Origin: Idiomarina sp. UBA6142
GTDB taxonomy: Bacteria > Pseudomonadota > Gammaproteobacteria > Enterobacterales > Alteromonadaceae
Assembly (NCBI GenBank): GCA_002423905.1
Contig: DIVC01000010.1
Span: forward strand, 1,147-17,706
Direction: 5' to 3'
Length of the DNA: 16,560 nt
Below, in pieces: positions 9,205 to 16,555 of this stretch. Each line of letters opens with the position of its first letter. The stretch's first letter is position 1. The notes below the pieces were generated by a model. That model saw only the letters and a program-made list of their open reading frames with translations, did not search any database and was not told the DNA's origin. The position numbers and the translations under genes were made by a program.

Positions 9205-9681
9205 ATGCTGCAGCGAGGCGATGAGCGCTATTTTAGCCCTGAGGGGAAACTACTCACACCGGTCGCTTTATGGTTGCTGATTTTGTTGTTTATGCGCGGT
9301 TATGCAGCGTGGATTATCTCGCTGACTTTTATGGAAGATCGCTCCCGCTTGTTGCAGTTTTTTTACACCAGTACGGAACAATTTAGCTTGGCGCTGATTA
9401 TTGGCCTGCCGGCCTTGTTTATCGTGGTGATGATGAGCCAAATAGGTGACGAAATTCCGCGCTGGGTGGTACGAGTTGCGCCGCTGGCACCAAACTTATT
9501 GTGGCTGGCATGGCTGCTTGATGGCTGGCTGTTGATCAGCTTAATTGCCGCGCGGTTTCCGGAGTTTTCGGTGGTCAAAGGGGTATTGCTGTTTGCTTGG
9601 TTAATCGCGCTATGGTTACTGCTGTTCTCACGTAGCTTGCGACGATTTTGGCAGCTGTTAGCTGTTCATGAGGAGAGGTAA
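9205..9681 (+). CDS. Small inner-membrane protein, probable DUF2919 (YfeZ-like) family
   Basis: Hydrophobic protein of 158 residues with four likely membrane segments (about 18-36, 60-78, 94-115 and 123-142), a short polar N-terminus and a basic stretch after the last segment (SRSLRRFW). The opening pattern, with a Gly-Lys-Leu run followed by LTPVALWLLILLFMRG, recalls DUF2919, the E. coli YfeZ family, whose function is unknown. I give this from memory of the pattern, without a search. It starts two bases after the uvrB stop with little sign of its own Shine-Dalgarno, so it is probably translated by coupling at the end of the MATE-uvrB operon. It has no cysteine pairs, histidine clusters or nucleotide-binding motifs that hint at an activity. 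Confidence 0.75.
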   Translation: MLQRGDERYFSPEGKLLTPVALWLLILLFMRGYAAWIISLTFMEDRSRLLQFFYTSTEQFSLALIIGLPALFIVVMMSQIGDEIPRWVVRVAPLAPNLLWLAWLLDGWLLISLIAARFPEFSVVKGVLLFAWLIALWLLLFSRSLRRFWQLLAVHEER

Positions 9682-9708
9682 CGGATTGGCTGATTACGGA
9701 TAAAAAAG

Positions 9709-9784
9709 TGGTGGATGGTACTGGGCTCGAACCAGTGACCCCCGCCTTGTAAGGGCGGTGCTCTCCCAGCTGAGCTAACCATCC
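9709..9784 (-). tRNA. tRNA-Val (anticodon TAC), distal copy
   Basis: On the minus strand the 76 bases fold as a complete tRNA. The acceptor stem is GGATGGT/ACCATCC, the anticodon stem CCGCC/GGCGG closes the loop CTTACAA, and the T stem is ACTGG/CCAGT with loop TTCGAGC. The discriminator is A and the CCA is encoded. It is the second gene of a two-gene transcript and lies 15 bases after the first copy. It differs from that copy at one base, in the T loop (plus-strand 9726). Six T residues follow almost directly after its CCA (plus-strand A run at 9702-9707) and may help end transcription. Confidence 0.97.
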
Positions 9785-9799
9785 ATTGGGAGGAACGCG

Positions 9800-9875
9800 T
9801 GGTGGATGGTACTGGGTTCGAACCAGTGACCCCCGCCTTGTAAGGGCGGTGCTCTCCCAGCTGAGCTAACCATCC
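9800..9875 (-). tRNA. tRNA-Val (anticodon TAC), promoter-proximal copy
   Basis: A complete 76-base cloverleaf on the minus strand with the same stems as its neighbour, anticodon loop CTTACAA, T loop TTCGAAC and encoded CCA. Its 5' end lies about 16 bases downstream of the start site predicted from the consensus promoter at 9899-9926. In E. coli, tRNA-Val(TAC) genes (valU operon) are likewise divergent from gltX. Confidence 0.97.
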
Positions 9876-9898
9876 AATTTCCGTGCGTTGCGGGGCGT

Positions 9899-9926
9899 AT
9901 TATAGGTGGATGAACGACACTGTCAA
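9899..9926 (-). promoter_or_regulatory. Consensus sigma-70 promoter of the tRNA-Val pair
   Basis: Read on the minus strand, a perfect TTGACA (plus 9921-9926) and a perfect TATAAT (plus 9899-9904) are separated by 16 bases. An A/T run (plus 9931-9936) lies just upstream of the -35, as in UP elements. The bases after the -10 are ACGCCCCGC, a GC-rich discriminator of the kind found at promoters repressed by ppGpp/DksA. Confidence 0.88.
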
Positions 9927-10030
9927 CAGGAAAAAACAACGCACTGAACCGACTGCTGGCTTTTTCGCCGATTCCGCTGTGATTTCTTATTTCACCGCAC
10001 ACTTGCAGTAATGCGCGCTGCGGCGCTTCT

Positions 10031-10039
10031 TGCTACACT
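10031..10039 (+). promoter_or_regulatory. Candidate extended -10 promoter for gltX
   Basis: TGCTACACT is an extended -10 element (TGn plus TACACT). It would start transcription near 10046 and give a leader of about 40 bases before the ATG at 10086. No good -35 stands at the right distance. Its place inside the longer open frame that begins at 10011 argues for the downstream start of gltX. Confidence 0.45.
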
Positions 10040-10085
10040 ATGCGCCATGAGCAACCTGTCGAATGCTGTGGAGAATAGTACAACA

Positions 10086-11501
10086 ATGACTGTGGTCACC
10101 CGATTTGCCCCAAGCCCTACTGGATATTTGCACGTTGGTGGTGCGCGTACCGCCCTTTATTCCTGGTTAGTAGCGCGCGCTAACGGCGGAAAATTTGTTC
10201 TGCGGATTGAAGACACCGATCGTGAACGCTCCACCCAAGCAGCTATTGACGCTATTTTAGAGGGGATGGAATGGTTAGGCTTAAGCTGGGATGAAGGCCC
10301 GTTTTATCAAACTAAACGCTTTGATCGGTACAACCAGTTTATCGACCAGATGCTTGAGCAGGGCACCGCCTATAAATGTTATTGCTCGCACGAGCGTCTT
10401 GATGCCATGCGTGACGCACAAATGGCGGCCGGTGAAAAACCACGTTATGACGGTCATTGTCGGGATAATCCGAATGCCGGTGGCGATAGTTTTGTGGTGC
10501 GGTTTCGTAATCCACAACAAGGCAGCGTAAAATTTGACGATCACATTCGCGGACCAATTGAGTTCGCCAACACAGAACTCGATGATTTAATCATTCGCCG
10601 TACCGATGGTGCGCCCACCTACAATTTCTGTGTGGTGATTGATGACTGGGATATGAACATTACCCACGTTGTCCGTGGCGAAGACCATATCAACAATACC
10701 CCACGACAAATCAATATTTTGAAAGCATTAGGCGCTCCGGTACCTGAGTACGCGCATGTCTCGATGATCCTTGGTGACGACGGTAAAAAACTGTCGAAAC
10801 GCCATGGCGCTGTCAGCGTGATGCAATATCGTGATGATGGCTATTTGCCGCATGCGGTGTTGAATTACTTGGTTCGTCTGGGTTGGTCACACGGCGATCA
10901 AGAAATTTTTTCGTTGGCAGAAATGATTGAGCATTTTAGCCTCGATGCGGTAAACAAAGCGGCTTCAGCGTTTAATACTGAAAAACTAAACTGGCTCAAC
11001 CAGCACTATATGAAGACCATGCCAGCGAGCGAGGTGGCGAGCTATTTGGCTTGGCATTTTGACGATCAAGGCATTGATTACAGCAATGGCCCGAGTTTGG
11101 AGCAGATTGTTGCAGTGCAAGCCGACAGAGTGAAGACTTTAAAGGAGATGGCGACAATTAGCCGTTATTTCTATCAAGAATACGCTGATTTCGACGAGGA
11201 TTCTGCCAAAAAGCATTTGCGCCCAGTGGCTCGTGAAGCGCTTGAAGTGGTACGCGCTAAGTTAGCGGCACTGTCAGCGTGGAATGCCGAAGGTATTCAT
11301 ACCGCCATTGCCGATACCTGTGAGCAGTTACAAATTGGTATGGGTAAGGTGGGCATGCCACTGCGGGTGGCGGTGACTGGCGCTGGCAATTCACCAAGTT
11401 TAGATAGCACTTTAGCACTTATGCAACAAAGCCAAGTGGTAGGACGTATTGAGCGGGCAATTAATTATATACTTGCTCGCGAAGCCAATGCGGCTGACTA
11501 A
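10086..11501 (+). CDS. gltX: Glutamyl-tRNA synthetase
   Basis: Class I aminoacyl-tRNA synthetase of 471 residues, exactly the E. coli length. It charges tRNA-Glu with glutamate in the cytosol. The Rossmann-fold signatures are HVGG at 16-19 within [19 protein letters not shown], and KLSKR at 235-239 (the KMSKS equivalent). Cys98, Cys100 and Cys125 of the E. coli zinc site are conserved in place, but the fourth ligand, His127, is Asp127 here. The frame is open from 10011; the ATG at 10086 is chosen because the family begins directly with [17 protein letters not shown] lies at 10070-10073, and a promoter element sits in the would-be extension. It is divergent from two tRNA-Val genes and followed after 33 bases by can. 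Beyond can lie three genes for its own substrate, tRNA-Glu. Confidence 0.97.
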   Translation: MTVVTRFAPSPTGYLHVGGARTALYSWLVARANGGKFVLRIEDTDRERSTQAAIDAILEGMEWLGLSWDEGPFYQTKRFDRYNQFIDQMLEQGTAYKCYCSHERLDAMRDAQMAAGEKPRYDGHCRDNPNAGGDSFVVRFRNPQQGSVKFDDHIRGPIEFANTELDDLIIRRTDGAPTYNFCVVIDDWDMNITHVVRGEDHINNTPRQINILKALGAPVPEYAHVSMILGDDGKKLSKRHGAVSVMQYRDDGYLPHAVLNYLVRLGWSHGDQEIFSLAEMIEHFSLDAVNKAASAFNTEKLNWLNQHYMKTMPASEVASYLAWHFDDQGIDYSNGPSLEQIVAVQADRVKTLKEMATISRYFYQEYADFDEDSAKKHLRPVAREALEVVRAKLAALSAWNAEGIHTAIADTCEQLQIGMGKVGMPLRVAVTGAGNSPSLDSTLALMQQSQVVGRIERAINYILAREANAAD

Positions 11502-11534
11502 GCTTTTCAGACCAACACATGAGTTAAACGAGTG

Positions 11535-12164
11535 ATGCCAAAAATACGCCAGTTAATTGAAAATAACAAAAATTGGGCGACTAAAAAGCGCACCGAAGAT
11601 CCCGAGTTTTTTCAGAACTTGGTGGCACAACAAAATCCAGAATACTTATGGATCGGCTGCTCGGATAGTCGGGTGCCAGCGAACCAAGTGGTGGGTATGG
11701 CGCCTGGTGAACTGTTCGTGCATCGAAACGTTGCTAACCAGGTCATTCAAACTGACTTTAATTGCTTGTCAGTGGTGCAATACGCAGTCGATGTGCTGAA
11801 AGTGAAGCATATTCTGGTGGTTGGTCATTATGGCTGCGGTGGTGTGCAAGCGGCTATCGATAGCGCGAGTCATGGTTTGGTGGATAACTGGCTGTTCCAG
11901 ATCCGTGACATTCATCGTGAATATCGGCAACAATTGGTTGGCTTGGCGGCGCGCCCTTTGCTGGATCGTATGTGTGAATTGAATGTGATTGAGCAGGTGC
12001 GTAACTTAGCCAAGACCACTATCATTCAAAGTGCGTGGGATCGTGGCCAAGAGGTGAAACTACACGGCTGGGTTTATAGTATTGAAGACGGTTTAGTGCG
12101 CGATATGAATGTGACGGTAGATAGTCGCGCCGCCCTTGATGAAATCTATCATTTTGAATCTTAG
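11535..12164 (+). CDS. can: Beta-class carbonic anhydrase
   Basis: Cytosolic zinc enzyme of 209 residues that interconverts CO2 and bicarbonate, supplying bicarbonate to carboxylases at ambient CO2. With the ATG at 11535 the zinc ligands fall at Cys42, His98 and Cys101, with the Asp44/Arg46 dyad in CSDSRVP, the same numbering as E. coli Can. Trp39, Arg64 and Tyr181, the residues of the regulatory bicarbonate site in E. coli and Haemophilus enzymes, are also present. This predicts a type II, allosterically controlled, pH-sensitive enzyme. A GTG stands directly before the ATG and would add one residue; an in-frame stop at 11520 blocks anything longer. The short gap and lack of a visible terminator suggest cotranscription with gltX. 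Confidence 0.96.
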   Translation: MPKIRQLIENNKNWATKKRTEDPEFFQNLVAQQNPEYLWIGCSDSRVPANQVVGMAPGELFVHRNVANQVIQTDFNCLSVVQYAVDVLKVKHILVVGHYGCGGVQAAIDSASHGLVDNWLFQIRDIHREYRQQLVGLAARPLLDRMCELNVIEQVRNLAKTTIIQSAWDRGQEVKLHGWVYSIEDGLVRDMNVTVDSRAALDEIYHFES

Positions 12165-12237
12165 CCGCTTGATGGCTCATGGTTTCAACACGGTTGTTTA
12201 AAAAAATAGCAAACAGTCTGTTGAGGCGAAAAAAAGG

Positions 12238-12267
12238 TTGACGGCAGCGGCGTAAGTACCCTAGAAT
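12238..12267 (+). promoter_or_regulatory. Promoter of the tRNA-Ala/tRNA-Glu operon
   Basis: TTGACG (12238-12243) and TAGAAT (12262-12267) are 18 bases apart, each one mismatch from consensus. Two seven-base A tracts lie upstream, at 12229-12235 (immediately above the -35, where a proximal UP element would be) and at 12200-12206. The bases after the -10 are TCGCCCCGC, the same GC-rich discriminator as in the tRNA-Val promoter. Transcription would begin near 12274, about 33 bases before tRNA-Ala. Confidence 0.82.
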
Positions 12268-12306
12268 TCGCCCCGCTGTCAGGGTACTGAAGCAGTTCCA
12301 AGGTGT

Positions 12307-12382
<76 letters not shown>

Positions 12383-12430
12383 AACTGCACTCAGTACACG
12401 TGAAAACCTGACTTGTTTGTTTTGTTCAGC

Positions 12431-12506
12431 GTCCCCTTCGTCTAGAGGCCTAGGACACCGCCCTTTCACGGCGGTAACAGGGGTTCGAATCCCCTAGGGG
12501 ACGCCA
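12431..12506 (+). tRNA. tRNA-Glu (anticodon TTC), copy 1
   Basis: A 76-base cloverleaf with acceptor stem GTCCCCT/AGGGGAC, anticodon stem CCGCC/GGCGG around the loop CTTTCAC, T loop TTCGAAT, discriminator G and encoded CCA. It follows tRNA-Ala after 48 bases. Confidence 0.98.
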
Positions 12507-12539
12507 CTTACAACAAAACAAAGGCTGCACAATGATTGC

Positions 12540-12615
12540 GTCCCCTTCGTCTAGAGGCCTAGGACACCGCCCTTTCACGGCGGTAACAGGGGTTCGAATC
12601 CCCTAGGGGACGCCA
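12540..12615 (+). tRNA. tRNA-Glu (anticodon TTC), copy 2
   Basis: Base-for-base identical to copy 1 over all 76 positions, with encoded CCA. It is separated from copy 1 by 33 bases of unrelated spacer (12507-12539). Confidence 0.98.
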
Positions 12616-12644
12616 TTCATCATCGCGCAGCAGCACCTCGGTTA

Positions 12645-12720
12645 GTCCCCTTCGTCTAGAGGCCTAGGACACCGCCCTTTCACGGCGGTAACAGGGGTTC
12701 GAATCCCCTAGGGGACGCCA
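12645..12720 (+). tRNA. tRNA-Glu (anticodon TTC), copy 3
   Basis: The third identical 76-base copy, 29 bases after copy 2, with a spacer unlike the previous one. It ends 16 bases before the tesA stop codon on the other strand, and no hairpin with a T run follows it. Confidence 0.98.
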
Positions 12721-12736
12721 CTTGCTGATGACTTGT

Positions 12737-13372
12737 CTAATTCTTCTGTAATTCCCCTCGCGCCATCTGCAACATATAAGGTTCCATAATATCGGCAATC
12801 AAAGGCTGCGCGCTGCGATTGGGGTGAATGCCATCGTTCTGCATTAAATCTTCATTTTCAATAATGGTTTCCATAAAGAACGGTATCAGCGGAATATCCG
12901 CTTGTTTTGCTGTGGCTGGAAAGATTTCTGCAAACATGTCACTGTAGCGGGCGCCGTAGTTGGGCGGAATGCGGACTTGGCTTAACGCCACTTGCGCACC
13001 AGTTTGCTGCAGCTTATCGATTATTTGTAACAAATTGTCTTGAATGCTTGCAGGAACAAAGCCGCGCAAGCCATCATTACCGCCAAGTTCAACGAACACT
13101 GCCGTAGGCTGATGCCGATCAATCACGCCCTGCAAACGATTCAGCGCGCCCTGGGTGGTGTCGCCGCTGATGCTGGCGTTGATCAGGGTGATGTCAGGAT
13201 GGGTTGTGGCCCAGCGTTGCTGCAAGATGCCAACCCACGACTCCGATTGCGCCATAGCGTAGCCGGCACTGAGACTATCACCTAAAACGACCAGTGAGAC
13301 ATTTGCCGAAACTGGACGTATAAAGAACAGAATCGCGACGATAACGCTAAATTTTACAAGGAAATTTTTCAT
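12737..13372 (-). CDS. tesA: Periplasmic SGNH esterase: acyl-CoA thioesterase I / lysophospholipase L1 / arylesterase
   Basis: Secreted serine hydrolase of 211 residues. The signal peptide has a basic start, a hydrophobic core, and probable cleavage after Ala23 (VSA/NVS). The SGNH set is complete: Ser33 in GDSLS, Gly70 in SISGD, Asn99 in ELGGNDGLRGF, and Asp180 with His183 in DGIHPN. The match to E. coli TesA, including PFFME and IPPNYG-like blocks, is close along the whole length. In the family it hydrolyses acyl-CoA, lysophospholipid and aryl esters; the natural periplasmic substrate is not settled. It is divergent from ybbA, as in E. coli, with only two bases between the start codons, so its promoter must lie inside ybbA. 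No strong Shine-Dalgarno is visible. The 3' end converges on the tRNA-Glu array. Confidence 0.95.
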   Translation of the reverse strand: MKNFLVKFSVIVAILFFIRPVSANVSLVVLGDSLSAGYAMAQSESWVGILQQRWATTHPDITLINASISGDTTQGALNRLQGVIDRHQPTAVFVELGGNDGLRGFVPASIQDNLLQIIDKLQQTGAQVALSQVRIPPNYGARYSDMFAEIFPATAKQADIPLIPFFMETIIENEDLMQNDGIHPNRSAQPLIADIMEPYMLQMARGELQKN

Positions 13373-13374
13373 AG

Positions 13375-14055
13375 ATGCTTATTCAAACCACTCAATTACG
13401 GAAAGACGTGCAGACCACTGACGGTATTCTACACATTTTACAGCCAATTGACCTGCAGATTGCCGCCGGTGAAACCGTTGCGATTGTTGGCGCCTCAGGC
13501 TCAGGTAAATCGACGCTGTTGTCACTGCTTGCTGGCTTGGACCTCGCCAGCAGCGGTGATGTTCTTATAGATAACGAAAAATTGAGTGAATTGGATGAAG
13601 AGCAGCGGGCAAAACTTCGTGCTGACAAGATTGGCTTTATCTTTCAGTCGTTTTTATTGATCCCGAGTTTGACTGCGTTAGAGAACGTGATGTTGCCTGC
13701 CGAACTGGCCGGTAATCGTCAGGCTGAGCAGCAAGCCCGAGAGTTATTGGGCAAAGTAGGGCTGAGTGAGCGCTTGACGCATTACCCCAATCAGTTATCC
13801 GGTGGCGAGCAACAACGCGTGGCGATTGCTCGTGCCTTCGTGGGTACGCCAAAGATTTTATTTGCTGATGAACCAACCGGTAACCTTGATGCGGTCACTG
13901 GCCAAAAAGTCGAGGATTTGCTGTTTCAAATGAATCAAGAGTCGGGTACCACCTTAGTAATGGTTACCCATGACAGCGATTTAGCCGCACGTTGTCACCG
14001 CGTAATGCGCATGGATGCTGGCCGCTTAATCGAGGTGCAGCAGCATGTGGCATAA
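13375..14055 (+). CDS. ybbA: ABC transporter ATP-binding protein (LolD/MacB-type, YbbA)
   Basis: ATPase subunit of 226 residues paired with the YbbP permease at the inner membrane. The ATP-binding motifs are complete: Walker [10 protein letters not shown] (39-47), Q-loop Gln91 in FQSF, signature LSGGEQQ (141-147), Walker B ILFADEP (161-167) and the switch His199 in VTHD. The match to E. coli YbbA runs through the [15 protein letters not shown] and [20 protein letters not shown] regions. The Shine-Dalgarno is probably AAGGAA at 13358-13363, which lies on the opposite strand of the first tesA codons. The 3' end overlaps ybbP by 11 bases. In the family (MacB/LolCDE type) such complexes work by mechanotransmission; the substrate of YbbAP is not firmly known, and the neighbouring tesA suggests lipids. 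Confidence 0.95.
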   Translation: MLIQTTQLRKDVQTTDGILHILQPIDLQIAAGETVAIVGASGSGKSTLLSLLAGLDLASSGDVLIDNEKLSELDEEQRAKLRADKIGFIFQSFLLIPSLTALENVMLPAELAGNRQAEQQARELLGKVGLSERLTHYPNQLSGGEQQRVAIARAFVGTPKILFADEPTGNLDAVTGQKVEDLLFQMNQESGTTLVMVTHDSDLAARCHRVMRMDAGRLIEVQQHVA

Positions 14056-16555
14056 AATTTCGTGGCGTTTGCTACGACATGAATTACAGCGCGGTGAGCT
14101 GACTATCATGGCGGCCGCCATTGTCTTGTCGGTAACAGCGGTGTTGTCATTGTCATTGTTTACCGAGCGCTTGCAAGCCGGGCTCTTAGCTCGCAGCGCT
14201 GAGTTTTTGGCGGCTGATCGAGTACTCAGCTCACGCCGGGTGATTGAGGATAGTTGGCTAGAGGCAGCTGCTGAGCGCAATGTCAGTTCAGCACGACGGG
14301 TGGTGTTTAACTCCATGGCCTTTGCTGGCGATCAGTTGGCACTCATTGACGTAAAGGCAGTGAGTGATGGCTATCCGCTGCGCGGCGAGTTAAAAACCGC
14401 ACTGCAGCCATTTGGCGAGGATCAAGTGACTACAGGTTTACCAGCGAGTGGCGAGGCATGGGTTGCTTCGGCATTGTTTCAGGAGTTACAGCTGGGGATC
14501 GGCGATAGCCTCGATGTCGGCGAAAAAACGTTTACCGTCACACGCGTACTGACGTACGAGCCAGACGCGGGTTTTTCAGTGTTTACCGATAGCCCTAACG
14601 TGTTGATTAACTATGTTGACTTAGCGGCGACTGGGCTGATTCAGCTCGGTTCGCGAGTGCGCTGGAATGTGTTGTTTGCCGGCGATGAGGCGGCGCTTGC
14701 TGATTTCGAAAGCTGGCTATTGCCGCAGCTAAATGATGATACCCATAGTTGGCGCAGTGTGGAGGATGGTGACTCGCCATTGGCACGTAGTTTACAGCGC
14801 GCCGAACGCTTTATGCTGTTAGCTAGTTTGCTTGGTGTGGTGTTAGCTGCGACCGCTGTCGCGGTGGCTGCACAGCGTTATTGTCAGCGCAACTACGACG
14901 CTGTGGCGATTATCAAAACCATGGGTGGCTCACGCAGCCAGATTCAAGCCATCTTTATTATGCATTTGTTATTGCTGACCTTGATTAGTGTCGCTGTGGG
15001 GCTGCTGCTGGGTTATCTGTTGCAGGCCTGGGTGATTGAAGTGGTTGCCGAACAATTAGGTGCCACACTACCGGCCGCTACGTTAAAGCCTTATCTGTTA
15101 GCGAGCGCTACTGGCCTCATCAGTGCCTTGATGTTCTCGCTGTATCCGCTGCTGCGATTGATTCAGATTCCGCCGTTGCGGGTACTCAATCGCGATATGA
15201 CCGGCAATGACAGTTTGTCCTGGCTGCATTGGTTGGCGTCAGGTGGCACTATTTATGCCTTATTGGTGATCTACAGCCAGCAATGGTTGCTGTCATCGGC
15301 ATTGTTTGCTGGTGGTGCGTTGGCGGCGGTGCTGTTGTTGTCGATAGGGCGAGTGTTTATCCGTGTCAGTCGTCAAGCTGGAATGCAGGCGGGTAGTGCC
15401 TGGCGCTTGGCAATGGCTGGCTTGCAACGCCGTGCTAAAGCCAATAGCGTGCAAATGCTGAGTTTTTCCACCGCCATTATGTTGCTCTTGCTGGTGTTAG
15501 CCCTACGCAATGAGTTGCTCGCTGATTGGGAGCGGCAACTACCGGCCGATGCGCCAAACTACTTTATCATCAACGTCGATCGCGGCGATGTAGCAAGCTT
15601 GCAGCAGCGCTTTGCTGAGCGTGACATTATTGCTAACGATATGTATCCCATTGTACCGGGTCGCATGACCGCGGTGAATGGTGTGCCGGTGCGTGACGAG
15701 GTCACTAAGGAAGATGAGACGGGCAATGAGCAAACCGGTGAGCAACGTGAGGGCTTTGGTCGTGAGTTACAATTGACCTGGCGCGATACCTTGCCACCCA
15801 ATAATGTGCTGAGTGCTGGTCAGTGGTGGGGCGCTGATGCCGAACCGCAGGTGTCGATTGAAGCTGAGGTGGCCAAACGGATGCGTTTGGGCATTGGCGA
15901 TGTGTTGGAATTCAACATTGGCGGTAACGTGTTTGAAGTGCCGATTACCAGTGTCCGTCAGGTCAACTGGGGGACGTTACAGCCGAATTTCTATTTCGTC
16001 TTTAACCCCCAAACCTTAAGTGATTTTCCGGCCACATTTATTTCTAGTTTTAATTTGCCCACTGATCGTAAGAACGAGCTGTTTGAGTTGTTTCGGCCGT
16101 TCCCACAAGTATCGTTACTTGACTTAGATGCTATCACTGAGCAAATCCGCGAAGTCATTGCCCAGGTGAGCCTCGCTATTGGCTTCGTGCTGGTGCTGGT
16201 GCTGATTGCCGGTGGCTTGGTGCTGCTGGCACAGGTACAAGCGTCGTTGGAAGAACGGCAAAAGGAACTGGTTATTTTGCGAACTCTGGGGGCACCAGCG
16301 AAGTTATTGAGCCGCAGTATTACCTATGAATTTTTGATTTTAGGCGCTATTAGCGGCTTGATTGCCACCTTCGCCATGGAATTAGCCCTATGGATTTTAC
16401 AAACCCAAGTGTTTGAGATGGCGGCGACGCTGCACTGGCGCTTCTGGCTGATTGGGCCATTGGCTGGGGCGATTGTGGTGGGCGTATTAGGGCGACTGTC
16501 GTGTGGTCGTTTGATCCGCCGCAATACCGCACAGTTGATTCGCTCGTTGGCTTAA
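14045..16555 (+). CDS. ybbP: ABC transporter permease, FtsX-like, ten membrane segments (YbbP)
   Basis: Inner-membrane permease of 836 residues, complete and somewhat longer than E. coli YbbP (about 804). Ten hydrophobic segments lie near 18-40, 256-276, 303-325, 350-374, 391-410, 415-434, 466-488, 707-730, 763-787 and 800-816. Large periplasmic domains sit between segments 1-2 (about 41-255) and 7-8 (about 489-706). The two FtsX repeats are marked by coupling regions AVAIIKTMGGSRSQIQAI (286-303) and ELVILRTLGAPAKLL (741-755). A very acidic, charged loop (about 550-572) lies in the second periplasmic domain. The start overlaps ybbA by 11 bases, implying coupled translation of a YbbAP complex. 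The substrate is unknown; extraction of hydrophobic compounds is inferred from relatives. Confidence 0.94.
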   Translation: MWHKISWRLLRHELQRGELTIMAAAIVLSVTAVLSLSLFTERLQAGLLARSAEFLAADRVLSSRRVIEDSWLEAAAERNVSSARRVVFNSMAFAGDQLALIDVKAVSDGYPLRGELKTALQPFGEDQVTTGLPASGEAWVASALFQELQLGIGDSLDVGEKTFTVTRVLTYEPDAGFSVFTDSPNVLINYVDLAATGLIQLGSRVRWNVLFAGDEAALADFESWLLPQLNDDTHSWRSVEDGDSPLARSLQRAERFMLLASLLGVVLAATAVAVAAQRYCQRNYDAVAIIKTMGGSRSQIQAIFIMHLLLLTLISVAVGLLLGYLLQAWVIEVVAEQLGATLPAATLKPYLLASATGLISALMFSLYPLLRLIQIPPLRVLNRDMTGNDSLSWLHWLASGGTIYALLVIYSQQWLLSSALFAGGALAAVLLLSIGRVFIRVSRQAGMQAGSAWRLAMAGLQRRAKANSVQMLSFSTAIMLLLLVLALRNELLADWERQLPADAPNYFIINVDRGDVASLQQRFAERDIIANDMYPIVPGRMTAVNGVPVRDEVTKEDETGNEQTGEQREGFGRELQLTWRDTLPPNNVLSAGQWWGADAEPQVSIEAEVAKRMRLGIGDVLEFNIGGNVFEVPITSVRQVNWGTLQPNFYFVFNPQTLSDFPATFISSFNLPTDRKNELFELFRPFPQVSLLDLDAITEQIREVIAQVSLAIGFVLVLVLIAGGLVLLAQVQASLEERQKELVILRTLGAPAKLLSRSITYEFLILGAISGLIATFAMELALWILQTQVFEMAATLHWRFWLIGPLAGAIVVGVLGRLSCGRLIRRNTAQLIRSLA

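Noticed and set aside
9709..9875. tRNA genes as integration sites of a mobile element
   Set aside because: The two full tRNA copies could be mistaken for att repeats, but only 15 bases separate them and no integrase, phage or plasmid gene is present. The same holds for the tRNA-Glu array.
9775..10002. Minus-strand frame of 75 codons with SSAGRAPPLQGGGHWFEP
   Set aside because: It reads through the promoter-proximal tRNA-Val in sense, again a known type of spurious protein; it also has no ribosome binding site.
10011..10085. 25-codon N-terminal extension of gltX
   Set aside because: The family starts at the ATG at 10086, a promoter-like element lies inside the extension, and the extra residues resemble nothing conserved.
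11519..11527. Two-codon frame (ATG AGT TAA) just before can
   Set aside because: It might suggest leader control, but it is minimal, lacks a Shine-Dalgarno and is likely by chance.
12165..12210. Terminator after can
   Set aside because: CAAC-ACG-GTTG is a four-pair stem followed by A residues rather than T, so it does not qualify.
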